Positions 1-10,125 of a stretch of 64,000 bases of DNA are shown piece after piece; the stretch's first letter is position 1; each line of letters begins with the position of its first letter. The position numbers and the translations under genes are program-made. The stretch is from Sphaerisporangium krabiense. Lineage in GTDB: Bacteria > Actinomycetota > Actinomycetes > Streptosporangiales > Streptosporangiaceae. Under the pieces are notes generated by a model. The model had not been told where the DNA came from. It ran no database searches and saw only the letters and a program-made list of their open reading frames with translations. The stretch is taken from assembly GCF_014200435.1 (NCBI RefSeq), contig NZ_JACHBR010000001.1:682001-746000 (forward strand), read 5' to 3'.

Positions 1-310
1 CGCGGAACACCTCGCCGATCACCGAGCCGAGCGAGCCGGGGCCGTCGACGGCCCTGCGGATGTAGGCGTCGGCGTCGATGCCGAGCTCGCGGAACTTGGT
101 GCTCTTGTCGGTGGCGATCCACTCGGCGAGCGCGCGCCGGTTCCCGGGCACGCGCATGTCGCCGTGGATCCGCCGGTGGTAGTAGACCTGGAGCAGGAAG
201 CGCGTCTCGGGCGGCACGGCGATGCGCGGGTGCGCGTGCAGCATGAGCTGCAGCATCGTGGTGCCGGAGCGCGGGCAGCCGATGATGAAGACGGGCCGGT
301 CTGAGCGCAT
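1..310 (-). CDS. Sulfotransferase family protein, C-terminus cut by window edge
   Basis: Only the first 103 residues are in the window; the gene runs off the left edge. The N-terminus carries the 5'-phosphosulfate-binding loop of PAPS-dependent sulfotransferases (FIIGCPRSGTTMLQ, residues 8-21), followed by HAHPRIAVPPETRFL. Family members move a sulfuryl group from PAPS to a hydroxyl or amine of a lipid, sugar or small molecule; the acceptor cannot be told here. The ATG at 310 lies 4 bp after the stop of the upstream CDP-alcohol phosphatidyltransferase, so the two are almost certainly co-transcribed. This suggests, but does not prove, that the acceptor is a lipid or lipid head group. Confidence 0.85.
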   Translation of the reverse strand, partial: MRSDRPVFIIGCPRSGTTMLQLMLHAHPRIAVPPETRFLLQVYYHRRIHGDMRVPGNRRALAEWIATDKSTKFRELGIDADAYIRRAVDGPGSLGSVIGEVFR

Positions 311-314
311 CGAT

Positions 315-1571
315 CTACACCCCCGTGAAGAAAGGATCGGTCCGCACGTGCCGCTGGTCGTCCTCGCCGGAGGCGTCCGGCGCGGCCTTTCCGAGCGCCC
401 GGGTGGACAGCCACATGCGGTAGACGAGGAAGATCTCGTTGGCGACGAGCAGGCCGCCCGCGAGCGTGGTGACGGGAAGCAGCGCGGCCGGGCCGATGAC
501 CGGGGCCACGACGAACACGGCGGCGTGGAACTCGATGCCGCTCATCAGGTGGGTGCGCACCCGGTGCCGGGCCAGGAAGTGGCCGACGCGCCGGCGCAGG
601 CCCACCGGCGCCTCGCCCTCCCCCGGCGGCTGGGGCGGCGCCTGGTCGTACCCCTCCGCCTCGTACCTGCGGACGTACTCGGGCAGGTCGCCGGCCATGT
701 CCGACTCCTGGTCGTACACCTGGTCGCGGGGCGGGGGCGGGAGGAGGTGGGGAACTCGGCCGGGATCGGGCCCGGGAACGGGGACGGGGACGGGGACGGT
801 GGCGGCGAGGGAGTCCTCGGAGCCGGACGCCTGCCGTGGGATGGCGGGGCCGTCCCACGCGGCGCCGCGGGCCTGGGCCGGCGCCTCGCCGTCGAGGCAG
901 GGGTCGGCAGGGGACGGATAGTCGAGCGGGCCGTGCGGCGGGAGCGGGTAGTCGTGGAACTCCTCGGCGGTCGCGGCGTGGTCGTCGTAGGCGACCACGC
1001 CCATGGCGTCGCCGTGGTCCCGGGCGAGCGAGTCGACGGCCATCGCCTCGCGCACCGCGGTGAGTTCGTCGCGGCGGGCGGCGCGGCGTCTGGCCTTGAC
1101 GGTCTGGCGTACCCGTTTCATCTGCGGGGCGTTGACGTAGCGGAACAGGTCCAGGATCGCGATGCCGGCGCCGAGCAGGACGAAGGCCATGCGGCCGGTG
1201 GCGGCGTACTGCCCGTAGGCGATGCCGGCGGCGCAGCAGACGACGCGGATGCGGTCGCCGACGTAGTCGAGCCAGAGCCCGAACGGCGTGCCGGTGCCCT
1301 TGAGCCTCGCGATCTTGCCGTCCACACAGTCGATCATGAAGCTGACGTAGAAGAGCGCCGCGCCGAGGGCGAGCCGGTTGGCGGCGAAGCAGGCCGCCGA
1401 GGCCATGCCGAGGATCAGGGAGAGGCGGGTCAGGGCATTGGGCGTGATCTCGGTGCGATTCGCTACGAACAGTGCCACCCGGCATGCGACCGGGTCGACC
1501 ACGAACACCGTCCACCATGAGTCTCTGCGTTTGCGCGTCGCGAGCACGTCATCCAGCGAATAGGACCTCAT
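315..1571 (-). CDS. CDP-alcohol phosphatidyltransferase family membrane protein with a large loop insertion
   Basis: Integral membrane enzyme that would transfer a phosphatidyl (or similar) group from a CDP-activated donor to an alcohol. The family signature is complete: D81-x2-D84-G-x2-A88-R89-x8-G98-x3-D102-x3-D106. Hydrophobic stretches lie at about 47-65, 68-80, 107-122, 126-142 and, after a long break, 345-385. Residues about 155-335 are charged and proline-rich, with a VPVPVPVP run at 259-266, and separate the first four helices from the last two. Family members are usually near 200 residues; this one is 418. The start at 1571 is chosen for the conserved feel of MRSYSLDD; an in-frame ATG at 1583 is possible. 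The sulfotransferase starts 4 bp downstream. Confidence 0.82.
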   Translation of the reverse strand: MRSYSLDDVLATRKRRDSWWTVFVVDPVACRVALFVANRTEITPNALTRLSLILGMASAACFAANRLALGAALFYVSFMIDCVDGKIARLKGTGTPFGLWLDYVGDRIRVVCCAAGIAYGQYAATGRMAFVLLGAGIAILDLFRYVNAPQMKRVRQTVKARRRAARRDELTAVREAMAVDSLARDHGDAMGVVAYDDHAATAEEFHDYPLPPHGPLDYPSPADPCLDGEAPAQARGAAWDGPAIPRQASGSEDSLAATVPVPVPVPGPDPGRVPHLLPPPPRDQVYDQESDMAGDLPEYVRRYEAEGYDQAPPQPPGEGEAPVGLRRRVGHFLARHRVRTHLMSGIEFHAAVFVVAPVIGPAALLPVTTLAGGLLVANEIFLVYRMWLSTRALGKAAPDASGEDDQRHVRTDPFFTGV

Positions 1572-1817
1572 GGCTGCCAGCATGGCGACGTGAAGCCACC
1601 GAAATCCGACCGTCTGTAACTCACATGAGATCTCTAGATGGTTTCTTGACCGCCCCCGGCGACTGGCCCCGGCGGCTTGACCTCCCGCCACACGATCGCT
1701 TCCTGGACGCTCGATCGGGCCCCCGTTCTCGAAACGTTTAATACTGATTTGGCGTGATTTTTACGTTCCATTGGAAAGCGGAGTAGGGTTGCGCGGCGTC
1801 GGCGAAGGAGGAGGACC

Positions 1818-2591
1818 ATGCGGCCTGCACAGCCAGCACAGCCTGCACAGCCCGCACCGCGAGCCGGGCGGATGATGCGACGGTTCGTCCCGGTCGCCGC
1901 GGCGGTCGCCCTGTTGGCGGCGACGCTCCCCGCCTCGGCCGAGGAGCCCGCGTCCGCGAGCGCCAAGGGCGTCGACTGCGCCCGGGTGAAGTGCATCGCG
2001 CTGACCTTCGACGACGGCCCCGGCCCGTACACCGCCAAGCTGCTGGACATCCTGCGCGCCCACCGCACCAAGGTCACGTTCTTCCTCATCGGCGGGCGCG
2101 TCGAGAAGGACCCGAGGACGGCCCGCAGGATCGCGCGCGACGGTCACCAGATCGGCAACCACACCTACGACCACCCGCACCTCACCACCCTGTTCGACGA
2201 CGAGATCCGCGACGAGATCGCCCGCGCCCAGGACGCCATCCAGGCGGCCACCGGACGGCGCCCCGACATCCTGCGGCCCCCGTACGGCGACACCGACGCG
2301 CGGGTGGGCGCCATCGCCGCCGAGTTCGGCCTGTCGCAGATCGTGTGGAACGGCAGCTCGCGTGACTGGGAGCTGCGGAACGCCGTGGCGATCCGCGAGA
2401 AGGTCCTGGGCCTGGCCAAGCGCGACCGCGTCGTGCTGATGCACGACATCCAGCCCGCGACGGTCAAGGCCATGCCGAGGATCCTCACCGCGCTGGAGAA
2501 GAAGGGCTACCACGTGGTGACCGTCGAGAAGCTGCTGCGCGGCCGCCGGCTGAGCGCCGGCGAGACGTTCCCGGTCGGCGGCTGGAACTGA
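1818..2591 (+). CDS. Secreted polysaccharide deacetylase (NodB domain, carbohydrate esterase 4)
   Basis: Secreted metal-dependent deacetylase of N-acetylated glycans such as peptidoglycan or chitin. The 257-residue product has a signal peptide (hydrophobic core about residues 23-40, AxA site near 39-41), then a NodB domain with all main motifs: TFDDGP (catalytic Asp and metal Asp), HTYDH (metal His pair), RPPYG, and a late LMHD. A strong Shine-Dalgarno (AAGGAGGAGG) stands just upstream of the ATG at 1818. Residues 3-14 are a short QPA repeat encoded by an imperfect 12-bp DNA repeat. A second Met pair (19-20) gives an alternative shorter signal peptide. It stands alone, with no obvious operon partner. 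Confidence 0.92.
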   Translation: MRPAQPAQPAQPAPRAGRMMRRFVPVAAAVALLAATLPASAEEPASASAKGVDCARVKCIALTFDDGPGPYTAKLLDILRAHRTKVTFFLIGGRVEKDPRTARRIARDGHQIGNHTYDHPHLTTLFDDEIRDEIARAQDAIQAATGRRPDILRPPYGDTDARVGAIAAEFGLSQIVWNGSSRDWELRNAVAIREKVLGLAKRDRVVLMHDIQPATVKAMPRILTALEKKGYHVVTVEKLLRGRRLSAGETFPVGGWN

Positions 2592-2744
2592 GTATCCGCG
2601 GAATCGCTTGCGCCGCCGCCCCGCGCCGGTCTTAAGGTGGTACGAGGCCCCGGCCAGGCGCGACGTCGCCCGGATTCCGGCGGCGTCTTCCGCGATCCGT
2701 CATGGCCGTTCCCCGGCCGTCACACGAGGAGACCTGGTCGAGCG

Positions 2745-2975
2745 ATGAGCGACGTACAGGAGAAGGCCGAGCTCTACGCCATGGACATCTCGGACGTGAC
2801 CTGGCTGAGCGCGCCCGGGAGCACCTCCGAGGACCGTATCGAGATCGCCTACCTGCGCGGCGGCGCGGTCGCCATGCGCAACCCGTCCGACCCCGCGGGC
2901 ACCGTCCTGCGCTACACGGCCGCCGAGTGGAACGCCTTCGTCCTCGGCGTCCGCGACGGCGAGTTCGACGACTGA
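2745..2975 (+). CDS. DUF397 domain protein
   Basis: Small 76-residue protein matching the actinobacterial DUF397 pattern: a W in the first third, a block reading VAMRNPSDPAGTVLRYT, and a C-terminal AEWNAFVLGVRDGEFD. The start at 2745 has GAGGAGA upstream. DUF397 proteins are usually encoded next to an XRE helix-turn-helix regulator (BldB/WhiJ-like systems); no such partner is adjacent, so this copy is orphaned. Exact function is unknown. Confidence 0.85.
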   Translation: MSDVQEKAELYAMDISDVTWLSAPGSTSEDRIEIAYLRGGAVAMRNPSDPAGTVLRYTAAEWNAFVLGVRDGEFDD

Positions 2976-2985
2976 GCCACCCGCG

Positions 2986-4185
2986 TCAGCGCCCGGCGGG
3001 ACGGGAACGCCCCTGCGCGCCGCCCAGGCGGCGCATCGGGCGTTCCACGTACCGGTAGGTCAGCGTGCTCACGGCGAGCACGACCGCGACGAACGCGAGC
3101 GCGAGCAGGGCCTGCGCGACCAGCGGGCGCTCGCCCGGGTCGCCGAACAGGGCCACGAACAGCTTCAGCAGCGGCACGTGCACCAGGTACACCGAGTAGC
3201 TGATCAGTCCGAGCCAGGCGAGCGGGCGGGGCACGGCGCGGTGGCGCAGGGCCATGCCGGCCGCGAACGTCGCCCCGGCGAGCGCGACCGTGGTCATCCA
3301 GACGTGCGGGTACGCCCACCATCCCGTCCGGTAGGCGAAGAACGGCACGATCACCAGCAGCGCCGTCACCGCGGCGACCGCGCCCGCCGCGCCGAGGGCG
3401 GACGCCTGTCCCCGCTCCCAGCGGTACAGGACGGTGCCGGTGAACATCACCGCGAGGATCGCCGGGCCGAGCCAGGGCGTCCGGCCGCCGAGCAGCAGCA
3501 GCGTCACCCCGAGCGCCCCGAGGGCGAGCGCGCCCGCCGCACGGCCCCGGCCCGTGATCACGCACCAGAACCCGGCCGCGAAGACGGCCAGTGCGACGAA
3601 GGCCGCCGGTCCACGGGGCAGCACGGGGGCCGCCAGCAGCAGCCCCACGACGACCGCGGCGCCCGCGAAGACCAGGGCCCACAGGGCGCTGCGCCGGTGC
3701 AGCCCGGTCACGAACAGCGCGGTGACGACGAGGTAGAAGACCATCTCGTAGGACAGCGTCCACATCGGCTCGGTGATCCCGCCCGACCCGACCACGTCCA
3801 GGAGCATGGTGACGTGCGCGGCGACGGTGGCGAGGTCCGGGGTGACCTCGCGCCGGATCGGCACGAGCGGCGCCAGCGCGAGCACCAGGCAGACGACCAC
3901 GATGTACAGCGGGTAGAGCCGGAGGAACCTGCCGATCCAGAACCCGCGCACGTCGCCGCGCCGCTCCAGCGACGCGGGAATGATGTAGCCGCTGACCAGG
4001 AAGAACACCAGCACGCCGTACATGCCGAGGCTGAACCAGCGGGGGCTGAGCTCGGGCGTGAAGCGGTACAGCATGTGCTCCAGGAGCACGGCGCCGGCGC
4101 CCACGCCCCGCAGGGCGTCCAGCCACGCCAGCCTGGAGCTCCTCTGGGCGGCGCTGTGCGGCGCGCCCGTCCCGGCCGTAAGCAT
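2986..4185 (-). CDS. Acyltransferase 3 family membrane protein (OafA/YrhL type)
   Basis: Multi-pass membrane O-acyltransferase of the Acyl_transf_3 family. The N-terminus has WLDALRGVGAGAVLLEHMLY, holding the usual (D)xxRG motif and the putative catalytic His, and about ten hydrophobic helices follow. The late block YSVYLVHVPLLKL is typical of the family. Members acylate exported sugars, cell-wall glycans or antibiotics; the substrate here cannot be told. Length (399 residues) is normal for proteins without an SGNH tail. The start at 4185 lacks a clear Shine-Dalgarno, but TAAATT lies 7 nt upstream, so a leaderless transcript is possible. It ends 10 bp from the convergent DUF397 gene. Confidence 0.88.
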   Translation of the reverse strand: MLTAGTGAPHSAAQRSSRLAWLDALRGVGAGAVLLEHMLYRFTPELSPRWFSLGMYGVLVFFLVSGYIIPASLERRGDVRGFWIGRFLRLYPLYIVVVCLVLALAPLVPIRREVTPDLATVAAHVTMLLDVVGSGGITEPMWTLSYEMVFYLVVTALFVTGLHRRSALWALVFAGAAVVVGLLLAAPVLPRGPAAFVALAVFAAGFWCVITGRGRAAGALALGALGVTLLLLGGRTPWLGPAILAVMFTGTVLYRWERGQASALGAAGAVAAVTALLVIVPFFAYRTGWWAYPHVWMTTVALAGATFAAGMALRHRAVPRPLAWLGLISYSVYLVHVPLLKLFVALFGDPGERPLVAQALLALAFVAVVLAVSTLTYRYVERPMRRLGGAQGRSRPAGR

Positions 4186-4236
4186 TGGACGGAATTTACC
4201 GGAGCGTGAACCCGCCCGGCCGCATCACGGACTTAT

Positions 4237-4262
4237 GTCCGGTCGAATCCGATTGACCGGAC
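4237..4262 (-). terminator. Inverted repeat downstream of guaA
   Basis: A perfect 8-bp inverted repeat (GTCCGGTC / GACCGGAC, 10-nt loop) lies 18 bp past the guaA stop. It could be a GC-rich hairpin ending guaA transcripts; there is no clear T-run. Confidence 0.45.
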
Positions 4263-4279
4263 TCATGCCCTGCCGGGGA

Positions 4280-5830
4280 TCACTCCCACTCGATGGTGCC
4301 CGGCGGCTTGCTCGTGACGTCCAGGACCACGCGGTTGATCTCGCGGACCTCGTTGGTGACACGGGTGGAGATGCGGGCCAGCACGTCGTACGGGACGCGG
4401 GACCAGTCGGCCGTCATGGCGTCCTCGCTGGTGACGGGGCGCAGCACGACCGGGTGGCCGTAGGTGCGGCCGTCACCCTGGACGCCGACGGAGCGGACGT
4501 CGGCGAGCAGCACGACCGGGCACTGCCAGATGTCCCGGTCCAGCCCGGCGCGCGACAGCTCCTCGCGGGCGATGGCGTCGGCCTCGCGCAGCACGTCCAG
4601 ACGGTCCTGGGTGACCTCGCCGATGATGCGGATGCCGAGCCCGGGGCCGGGGAACGGCTGGCGCCACACCATGGCCGGGGGCAGGCCCAGCTCCTCGCCC
4701 GCGCGGCGCACCTCGTCCTTGAAGAGCGTGCGCAGCGGTTCGACCAGGGAGAACCGCAGGTCGTCAGGGAGGCCGCCGACGTTGTGGTGCGACTTGATGT
4801 TGGCCGTGCCGGTGCCGCCGCCGGACTCGACGACGTCGGGGTAGAGCGTGCCCTGGACCAGGAAGTCGACCGGGCCGTCGGCGATGATGGCGCGCTGCTC
4901 GTCCTCGAAGACGCGGATGAACTCACGGCCGATGATCTTGCGCTTCTCCTCCGGGTCGGTCACCCCGGCCAGCGCCTTCAGGAAGCGCTCCTGGGCGTCC
5001 ACGACGCGGAGCCTGACGCCGGTGGCGGCGACGAAGTCGCGCTCGACCTGCTCGGCCTCGCCCTTGCGCAGCAGCCCGTGGTCGACGAAGACGCACGTGA
5101 GACGGTCGCCGATGGCGCGCTGGACGATGGCGGCGGCCACCGCCGAGTCGACGCCGCCGGACAGGGCGCAGATCGCGCGTCCCTCGGGGCCGATCTGGGC
5201 GCGGACGGCCTCGACGGCGTCCTCGACGATGTTGAGCATGGTCCAGGTGGGACGGCACCCGGCCGCGTCCAGGAAGTGCTTCATGACGGCCTGGCCGTGC
5301 TCGGAGTGCAGCACCTCGGGGTGGAACTGCACGCCGTACAGGCCCTTGTCCGGATGCTCCATGGCGGCGACCGGCGTGTCGGACGTCCAGGCCGTGACCG
5401 CGAAGCCCTCGGGGGCCGCGACGACGCTGTCGCCGTGGGACATCCACACCGACTGGGCCGCGGGCAGGCCGGCGAACAGCACGCCCTCGGCGCCGACGGT
5501 GAGCCGCGTGCCGCCGTACTCGGCGATGCCGGTCTGCGCGACCTGGCCGCCGAGCGCGCGGGCCATCTCCTGGAAGCCGTAGCAGATGCCGAAGGTCGGC
5601 ACCCCGGTCTCGAACAGGCCCTCCGGCGCGGCGGGCGCGCCCTCGGCGTACACCGACGAAGGCCCGCCGGACAGGATGATCGCCTTGGGTTTCTTGGCGA
5701 GCATCTCGGACACCGGCATCGTCGAGGGGACGATCTCGGAGTACACGTGGCACTCACGGACCCGCCGTGCGATCAGCTGCGCGTACTGCGCGCCGAAATC
5801 GACGACGAGGACCGTGTCGAACTCAGACAC
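4280..5830 (-). CDS. guaA: GMP synthase (glutamine-hydrolysing)
   Basis: Converts XMP to GMP with ATP and glutamine, the last step of guanine nucleotide synthesis. The N-terminal class I glutaminase has FGICYGFQ (nucleophile Cys83) and the late [11 protein letters not shown] His/Glu pair. The central ATP pyrophosphatase domain has the P-loop LSGGVDSAV, and the C-terminal dimerisation domain ends KPPGTIEWE. The length of 516 residues is typical. The start is taken as GTG at 5830, because the reading frame upstream is not GuaA-like and homologues begin near this point. guaB and guaB3 lie 10-13 kb away, so the GMP branch is loosely clustered here. Confidence 0.97.
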   Translation of the reverse strand: MSEFDTVLVVDFGAQYAQLIARRVRECHVYSEIVPSTMPVSEMLAKKPKAIILSGGPSSVYAEGAPAAPEGLFETGVPTFGICYGFQEMARALGGQVAQTGIAEYGGTRLTVGAEGVLFAGLPAAQSVWMSHGDSVVAAPEGFAVTAWTSDTPVAAMEHPDKGLYGVQFHPEVLHSEHGQAVMKHFLDAAGCRPTWTMLNIVEDAVEAVRAQIGPEGRAICALSGGVDSAVAAAIVQRAIGDRLTCVFVDHGLLRKGEAEQVERDFVAATGVRLRVVDAQERFLKALAGVTDPEEKRKIIGREFIRVFEDEQRAIIADGPVDFLVQGTLYPDVVESGGGTGTANIKSHHNVGGLPDDLRFSLVEPLRTLFKDEVRRAGEELGLPPAMVWRQPFPGPGLGIRIIGEVTQDRLDVLREADAIAREELSRAGLDRDIWQCPVVLLADVRSVGVQGDGRTYGHPVVLRPVTSEDAMTADWSRVPYDVLARISTRVTNEVREINRVVLDVTSKPPGTIEWE

Positions 5831-5865
5831 CGGAAAGACCCCCCAAAAGACGCCGCGGTCCTCAC

Positions 5866-5871
5866 AGTTTA
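5866..5871 (-). promoter_or_regulatory. Possible -10 element for guaA
   Basis: TAAACT (minus strand) lies 35 bp before the guaA start. The same TAAACTG string precedes guaB. No good -35 is visible. Confidence 0.3.
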
Positions 5872-5945
5872 GCGACGCCCGGAGATGCCGACGCTGCCGG
5901 TGATCTACCTCCCGCCGACCCGGCCCTGAACCGGGCCCGCGCGGG

Positions 5946-8156
5946 ATGCGTCGTAGGGGCATGAGGACTTCGATCGGTACGGCAGCGGCCGCCGCGCTGG
6001 CCTGCGGGCTCCTGACGGCGGCGTGCACGGGCGGCGGGGCCACGAAGCCCTCCGCCGCCCCGCCCGTCGCCCTGGGGGGGATCAAGCTCGTCTCGTACTC
6101 CGGGTGCGACGACATGCTGGAGGGCCTGCGCGGCGCCGCGGCGAAGAACGTGGGCCCCTGGGGTCTCGGCGGCAACATGATCATGTTCGCCCGAGGGGCC
6201 GAGGCCACCGCGAGCCAGGACGCCAAGGCCGCCCCGGCGTACTCCACCACCAACGTGCACGAGGCCGGCGTCGACGAGCCGGACATGGTGAAGACCGACG
6301 GCAAGCGGATCATCAGCTACGCCGCCGGGGTGCTGCGCGTGGTGGACGTGGCGTCCAAGAAGGAGACCGGCACGCTGCGCCTGGTGCCCGAGGAACAGTA
6401 CTGGGCGCCCGGCGAGCTGCTCGTCCACGGTGACCGCGCGCTGGTGATCTTCAGCGCGGGCGACGTGGTGCCCCTCGGCGCGACGGTCAAGCGGCCCGCC
6501 GTGTTCGGCCCCCGGTACATGCTGGTCGACCTGAAGGACATGAAGCCGCTCGGGACGATCACGCCGAAGGGGTCGCACGTCGACGCCCGGATGACCGGCT
6601 CCACGGTCCGTCTCGTGGTCAGGTCGCAGCCGGACATCACCTTCCCCGACTCGCGCCCGAACCAGAGCGAGGACGAGCTCGTCCAGCGCAACCGGGACGT
6701 CGTGCGCAAGGCGCCCATCGACGCCTGGCTGCCCACCTACGAGGTGTCGGTGCCCGGGCAGCAGGCCCGCACGGAGAAGCTGAAGTGCGAGCAGGTGAGC
6801 CACCCGGACGACTACACCGGCACCTCGCTGCTGAGCCTGCACACCATCGACCTGGAGGCCGGGCTCGCCTCCGACGACCCGATCGCCGTGGCCGCCGACG
6901 GCGACACGGTGTACGCGACGCCGACGAGCCTGTACGTCACGAGCAACCCGCGGTACTGGTGGCCGCGCCCGATCGACGCGCGGCCGATCGAGGACACGCC
7001 GCCCGTGGACGCCACGCCCGTGCCGGACACGCCCGCCCCCACCTCGTCGGCCCCGGTCTCGCCGGGGGCCGCGCCGGCGGACTCCCCGACCGTCGTCGCC
7101 CCGCGCGACCCGGTCACCTCGCCGCCCGCGGAGAAGGTGGAGCCGTCCGCCGATCCCTCGATGCCGACGCTGCTCCCCGAGCCCACCCCGTCGCCCTCGG
7201 CCCCTGAGTCCCCCACCGCCACGCCGCCCACGGTGACGCCGTCGCCGGACAAGAGCGGGTCCCGGGAGGACCAGGCGCCGCCGGACCGGACTGAGGTGCA
7301 CCGCTTCGACATCAGCGGCGTCGGCGCGCCCCGCTACGTCGCCTCCGGCGCCGTCCCCGGGCGGCTGCTCAACCAGTACTCGCTGTCGGACTTCGACGGG
7401 CATCTGCGGGTGGCCACCACGGTCGACGCCCCCATGGGCGGCCCGGACGCGTCGGCCGCCTCCAGCGGGGTGTACGTGCTGAAGGCCGACACGCTCGCCC
7501 AGGTCGGGCAGGTCACCGGCCTCGGCAAGGGCGAGCGCATCTACTCGGTGCGCTTCATCGGCCCGGTGGGCTACGTGGTGACGTTCAAGCAGGTGGACCC
7601 GCTGTACACCCTCGACCTGCGCGACCCGGCGCGGCCGGCGGTGACCGGCGAGCTGAAGATCACCGGCTACTCGGCCTACCTGCACCCCGCCGGCGACGGG
7701 CGGCTGCTCGGCATCGGCCAGGAGGCGAGCACGCAGGGCAGGACGCTCGGCATGCAGGTCTCGCTGTTCGACGTCGCCGACCCGGCGGCGCCGAAGCGGT
7801 TGTCGCAGTTCCACCAGAAGGAGTCCGCGTCCGAGGCCGAGTGGGACCCGCACGCGTTCCTGTACTGGCCCGACTCCGGGCTGGCCGTGCTGCCGGTGAG
7901 CAGTTGGGGCGGCAGCGACGCCGGGGAGTCCGACATGGCGGCCATGGTGCTGAAGGTCGGCGACGACTCGATCACCCAGGCCGGACTGGTCAGGCACCCG
8001 AAGCCCGCCAAGAGCCAGGACCCGGTGCGGTTCGACGCCCGGATCCAGCGCAGCCTGATCATCGGCGACACCCTGTGGACGCTGTCCGGCGCGGGTCTCA
8101 AGGCGAGCGACACGACGACCCTGGCCGACCAGGCGTGGATTCCCTTCCGGGTATAA
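5946..8156 (+). CDS. Secreted beta-propeller domain protein
   Basis: 736-residue exported protein. The N-terminus is a signal peptide ending LLTAAC, a weak lipobox, so it may be a lipoprotein. The block [17 protein letters not shown] (about residues 103-119) is the hallmark of the family annotated as beta-propeller domain-containing protein (PF09826 type), and further propeller-like strands follow. Residues about 345-445 are a Pro/Thr/Ser-rich linker inserted between propeller parts. Function is unknown in the family; cell-surface binding is a guess. Two ATGs (5946, 5961) are possible starts, neither with a good Shine-Dalgarno. It is transcribed divergently from guaA and convergently with glpD. 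Confidence 0.82.
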   Translation: MRRRGMRTSIGTAAAAALACGLLTAACTGGGATKPSAAPPVALGGIKLVSYSGCDDMLEGLRGAAAKNVGPWGLGGNMIMFARGAEATASQDAKAAPAYSTTNVHEAGVDEPDMVKTDGKRIISYAAGVLRVVDVASKKETGTLRLVPEEQYWAPGELLVHGDRALVIFSAGDVVPLGATVKRPAVFGPRYMLVDLKDMKPLGTITPKGSHVDARMTGSTVRLVVRSQPDITFPDSRPNQSEDELVQRNRDVVRKAPIDAWLPTYEVSVPGQQARTEKLKCEQVSHPDDYTGTSLLSLHTIDLEAGLASDDPIAVAADGDTVYATPTSLYVTSNPRYWWPRPIDARPIEDTPPVDATPVPDTPAPTSSAPVSPGAAPADSPTVVAPRDPVTSPPAEKVEPSADPSMPTLLPEPTPSPSAPESPTATPPTVTPSPDKSGSREDQAPPDRTEVHRFDISGVGAPRYVASGAVPGRLLNQYSLSDFDGHLRVATTVDAPMGGPDASAASSGVYVLKADTLAQVGQVTGLGKGERIYSVRFIGPVGYVVTFKQVDPLYTLDLRDPARPAVTGELKITGYSAYLHPAGDGRLLGIGQEASTQGRTLGMQVSLFDVADPAAPKRLSQFHQKESASEAEWDPHAFLYWPDSGLAVLPVSSWGGSDAGESDMAAMVLKVGDDSITQAGLVRHPKPAKSQDPVRFDARIQRSLIIGDTLWTLSGAGLKASDTTTLADQAWIPFRV

Positions 8157-8181
8157 CGTTTCCAGGGGCTTTTTCCGGCTT

Positions 8182-8265
8182 CCGGGACGTATCGCGCAGT
8201 ACGTCCCGGAGCGCCCCGGCCGCGCGGCCCGTGCTTCCCGGTGACGGGACCGAGGCCGCGCGGCC
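8182..8265. terminator. Double hairpin between convergent beta-propeller gene and glpD
   Basis: A perfect 10-bp stem (CCGGGACGTA / TACGTCCCGG, 8182-8209) is followed by two copies of the palindrome GGCCGCGCGGCC (8218-8229 and 8254-8265) that can also pair with each other. The position between two convergent genes fits a bidirectional terminator. No long T-run is seen. Confidence 0.6.
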
Positions 8266-8277
8266 GAGCGGCGAACG

Positions 8278-10125
8278 TCAGCCCCTCTTGGCCGCCGGCC
8301 GCTTGGCGGTCGTCTCGCCGACCGGGACGATCTCGGGCGCGCCGAGGCGGATCGCGTCCGCCTCCTGGTCGGTGTCCTGCTCCTGGGAGGCCCGCTCGGC
8401 CTCGACCCGCTTGGTGTAGTACTCGACCTCCCGCTTGACCTGCTCGTCGTCCCACCCGAGCGGCCCGGCCATCAGCTCGGCGGCCTCCTGCGCCACGGCG
8501 GTTCCCCGGTGGAAGGTCTCGATCGAGATGCGCGTGCGGCGGGTGAGGACGTCGTTCAGGTGGCGCGCGCCCTCGTGGGTGGCCGCGTACACGACCTCGG
8601 CCCTCAGGTAGTCGTCGGCGCCCGACAGCGGGCGGCCCAGCGAGGGATCCTCCCGGACCAGGGCGAGCACCTCGTCGATCAGCGAGCCGTACCGCTGCAG
8701 GAGGTGCTCGATGCGGGCGACGTGCAGGCCGGAGGAGCGCGCCAGCCGGTGGCGCTGGTTCCACAGCGCCTGGTACCCCTCGCCGCCGAGCAGCGGGACC
8801 GTGTCGGTGCAGGACGGCGGCACGCGCTGGTCCAGACCGTGCGCGACCGCGTCCACGGCGTCCTTGGCCATGACCCGGTACGTCGTGTACTTGCCGCCCG
8901 CGATCATCACCAGGCCGGGGACCGGGTGGGTGACGACGTGCTCGCGCGACAGCTTGGAGGTCTCCTCGGACTCGCCGGCGAGCAGGGGGCGCAGGCCCGC
9001 GTACACGCCCTCGACGTCGTCGCGGGTGAGCGGCACCGACAGCACGGCGTTGACGTGGTCGAGCACGTAGTCGATGTCCTGGCGGGAGGCGGCGGGGTGG
9101 ACCTTGTCGAGGGACCAGTGGGTGTCGGTGGTGCCGACGATCCAGTGCCGGCCCCACGGAATCACGAAAAGCACCGATTTTTCGGTACGAAGGATGATTC
9201 CGGTGAGCGCGTGGATCCGGTCCCGCGGGACGACCAGGTGCACGCCCTTGGAGGCCCGCACGTGGATCTGGCCGCGCCCGCCCACCATCTCCTGGATCTC
9301 GTCGGTCCACACGCCGGTCGCGTTGACCACCTGCCGGGCGCGGATGTCGTACTCGGCGGTGCTCTCCAGGTCGCGGACCCGCACGCCCGTGACCCGCTCC
9401 CCCTCGCGCAGGAAGCCGATGACCTGCGTGCGCGAGACGATGTGCGCGCCGTAGGAGGCGGCGGTGCGCAGCATGGTGGTGACGTAGCGGGCGTCGTCCA
9501 CCTGAGCGTCCCAGTACTGCACGGCGCCGGTGAGCGCAGACTTGCGCAGCGCGGGCGCCAGGCGCAGGGCGCGGCGGCGCGACAGGTGGCGGTGGCCGGG
9601 CATGCCCCGGGTGAGGCCCGTCGAGAAGCCCAGCGTGTCGTAGAGGGTGAGGCCCGCGCCCACGTACGGCCGCTCCCACACGTGGTGGGTGAGCGGGAAC
9701 AGGAAGGGCACCGGGCGCACCAGGTGCGGGGCGATCCGCTGGAGCAGCAGCGCGCGCTCCTGCAGCGCCTCGCGCACGAGGTCGAAGTTGAGCTGTTCGA
9801 GGTAGCGCAGCCCGCCGTGGATCAGCTTGGACGAGCGCGAGGAGGTGCCGGACGCGAAGTCGCGGGCCTCGACCAGGCCCACGGAAAGCCCGCGCGTCAC
9901 GGCGTCCAGAGCGACGCCGGACCCGACCACGCCGCCGCCGACCACGATGAGGTCGAGCTCGTGCGCGGGGTCGGACATGCGGGCCAGCGCGGCCGATCTC
10001 TCCGCCGGGCCGAGCCGGGCGGAATGCGTGCCGCCCTCCCTGGCCAGGGGATGGGAGTCCGTACGCCGGGTGCCGGCCTCCCCCTCCCGCGCCGCCCGTT
10101 CCCTCGCACCGTCCTGGCTGTCCAT
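8278..10125 (-). CDS. glpD: Aerobic glycerol-3-phosphate dehydrogenase
   Basis: FAD-dependent, membrane-associated oxidation of sn-glycerol 3-phosphate to dihydroxyacetone phosphate, feeding electrons to the quinone pool. The Rossmann motif VVGGGVVGSG lies near residue 60, followed by SSRSSKLIHGGLRYLE, which is diagnostic for GlpD. The C-terminal cap domain has the conserved YGSLIDEVLAL region. The ATG at 10125 is supported by GGGGGAG 5 nt upstream, giving 615 residues; the first 50 or so residues are a charged extension not needed for the fold. Neither glpK nor glpF is adjacent. Confidence 0.95.
   Translation of the reverse strand: MDSQDGARERAAREGEAGTRRTDSHPLAREGGTHSARLGPAERSAALARMSDPAHELDLIVVGGGVVGSGVALDAVTRGLSVGLVEARDFASGTSSRSSKLIHGGLRYLEQLNFDLVREALQERALLLQRIAPHLVRPVPFLFPLTHHVWERPYVGAGLTLYDTLGFSTGLTRGMPGHRHLSRRRALRLAPALRKSALTGAVQYWDAQVDDARYVTTMLRTAASYGAHIVSRTQVIGFLREGERVTGVRVRDLESTAEYDIRARQVVNATGVWTDEIQEMVGGRGQIHVRASKGVHLVVPRDRIHALTGIILRTEKSVLFVIPWGRHWIVGTTDTHWSLDKVHPAASRQDIDYVLDHVNAVLSVPLTRDDVEGVYAGLRPLLAGESEETSKLSREHVVTHPVPGLVMIAGGKYTTYRVMAKDAVDAVAHGLDQRVPPSCTDTVPLLGGEGYQALWNQRHRLARSSGLHVARIEHLLQRYGSLIDEVLALVREDPSLGRPLSGADDYLRAEVVYAATHEGARHLNDVLTRRTRISIETFHRGTAVAQEAAELMAGPLGWDDEQVKREVEYYTKRVEAERASQEQDTDQEADAIRLGAPEIVPVGETTAKRPAAKRG

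Noticed and set aside
19-1518. Long minus-strand and plus-strand open frames across 19-1520
   Set aside because: Arg/Pro/Gly-only composition, antisense to or out of phase with the phosphatidyltransferase and sulfotransferase; typical shadow frames of high-GC DNA.
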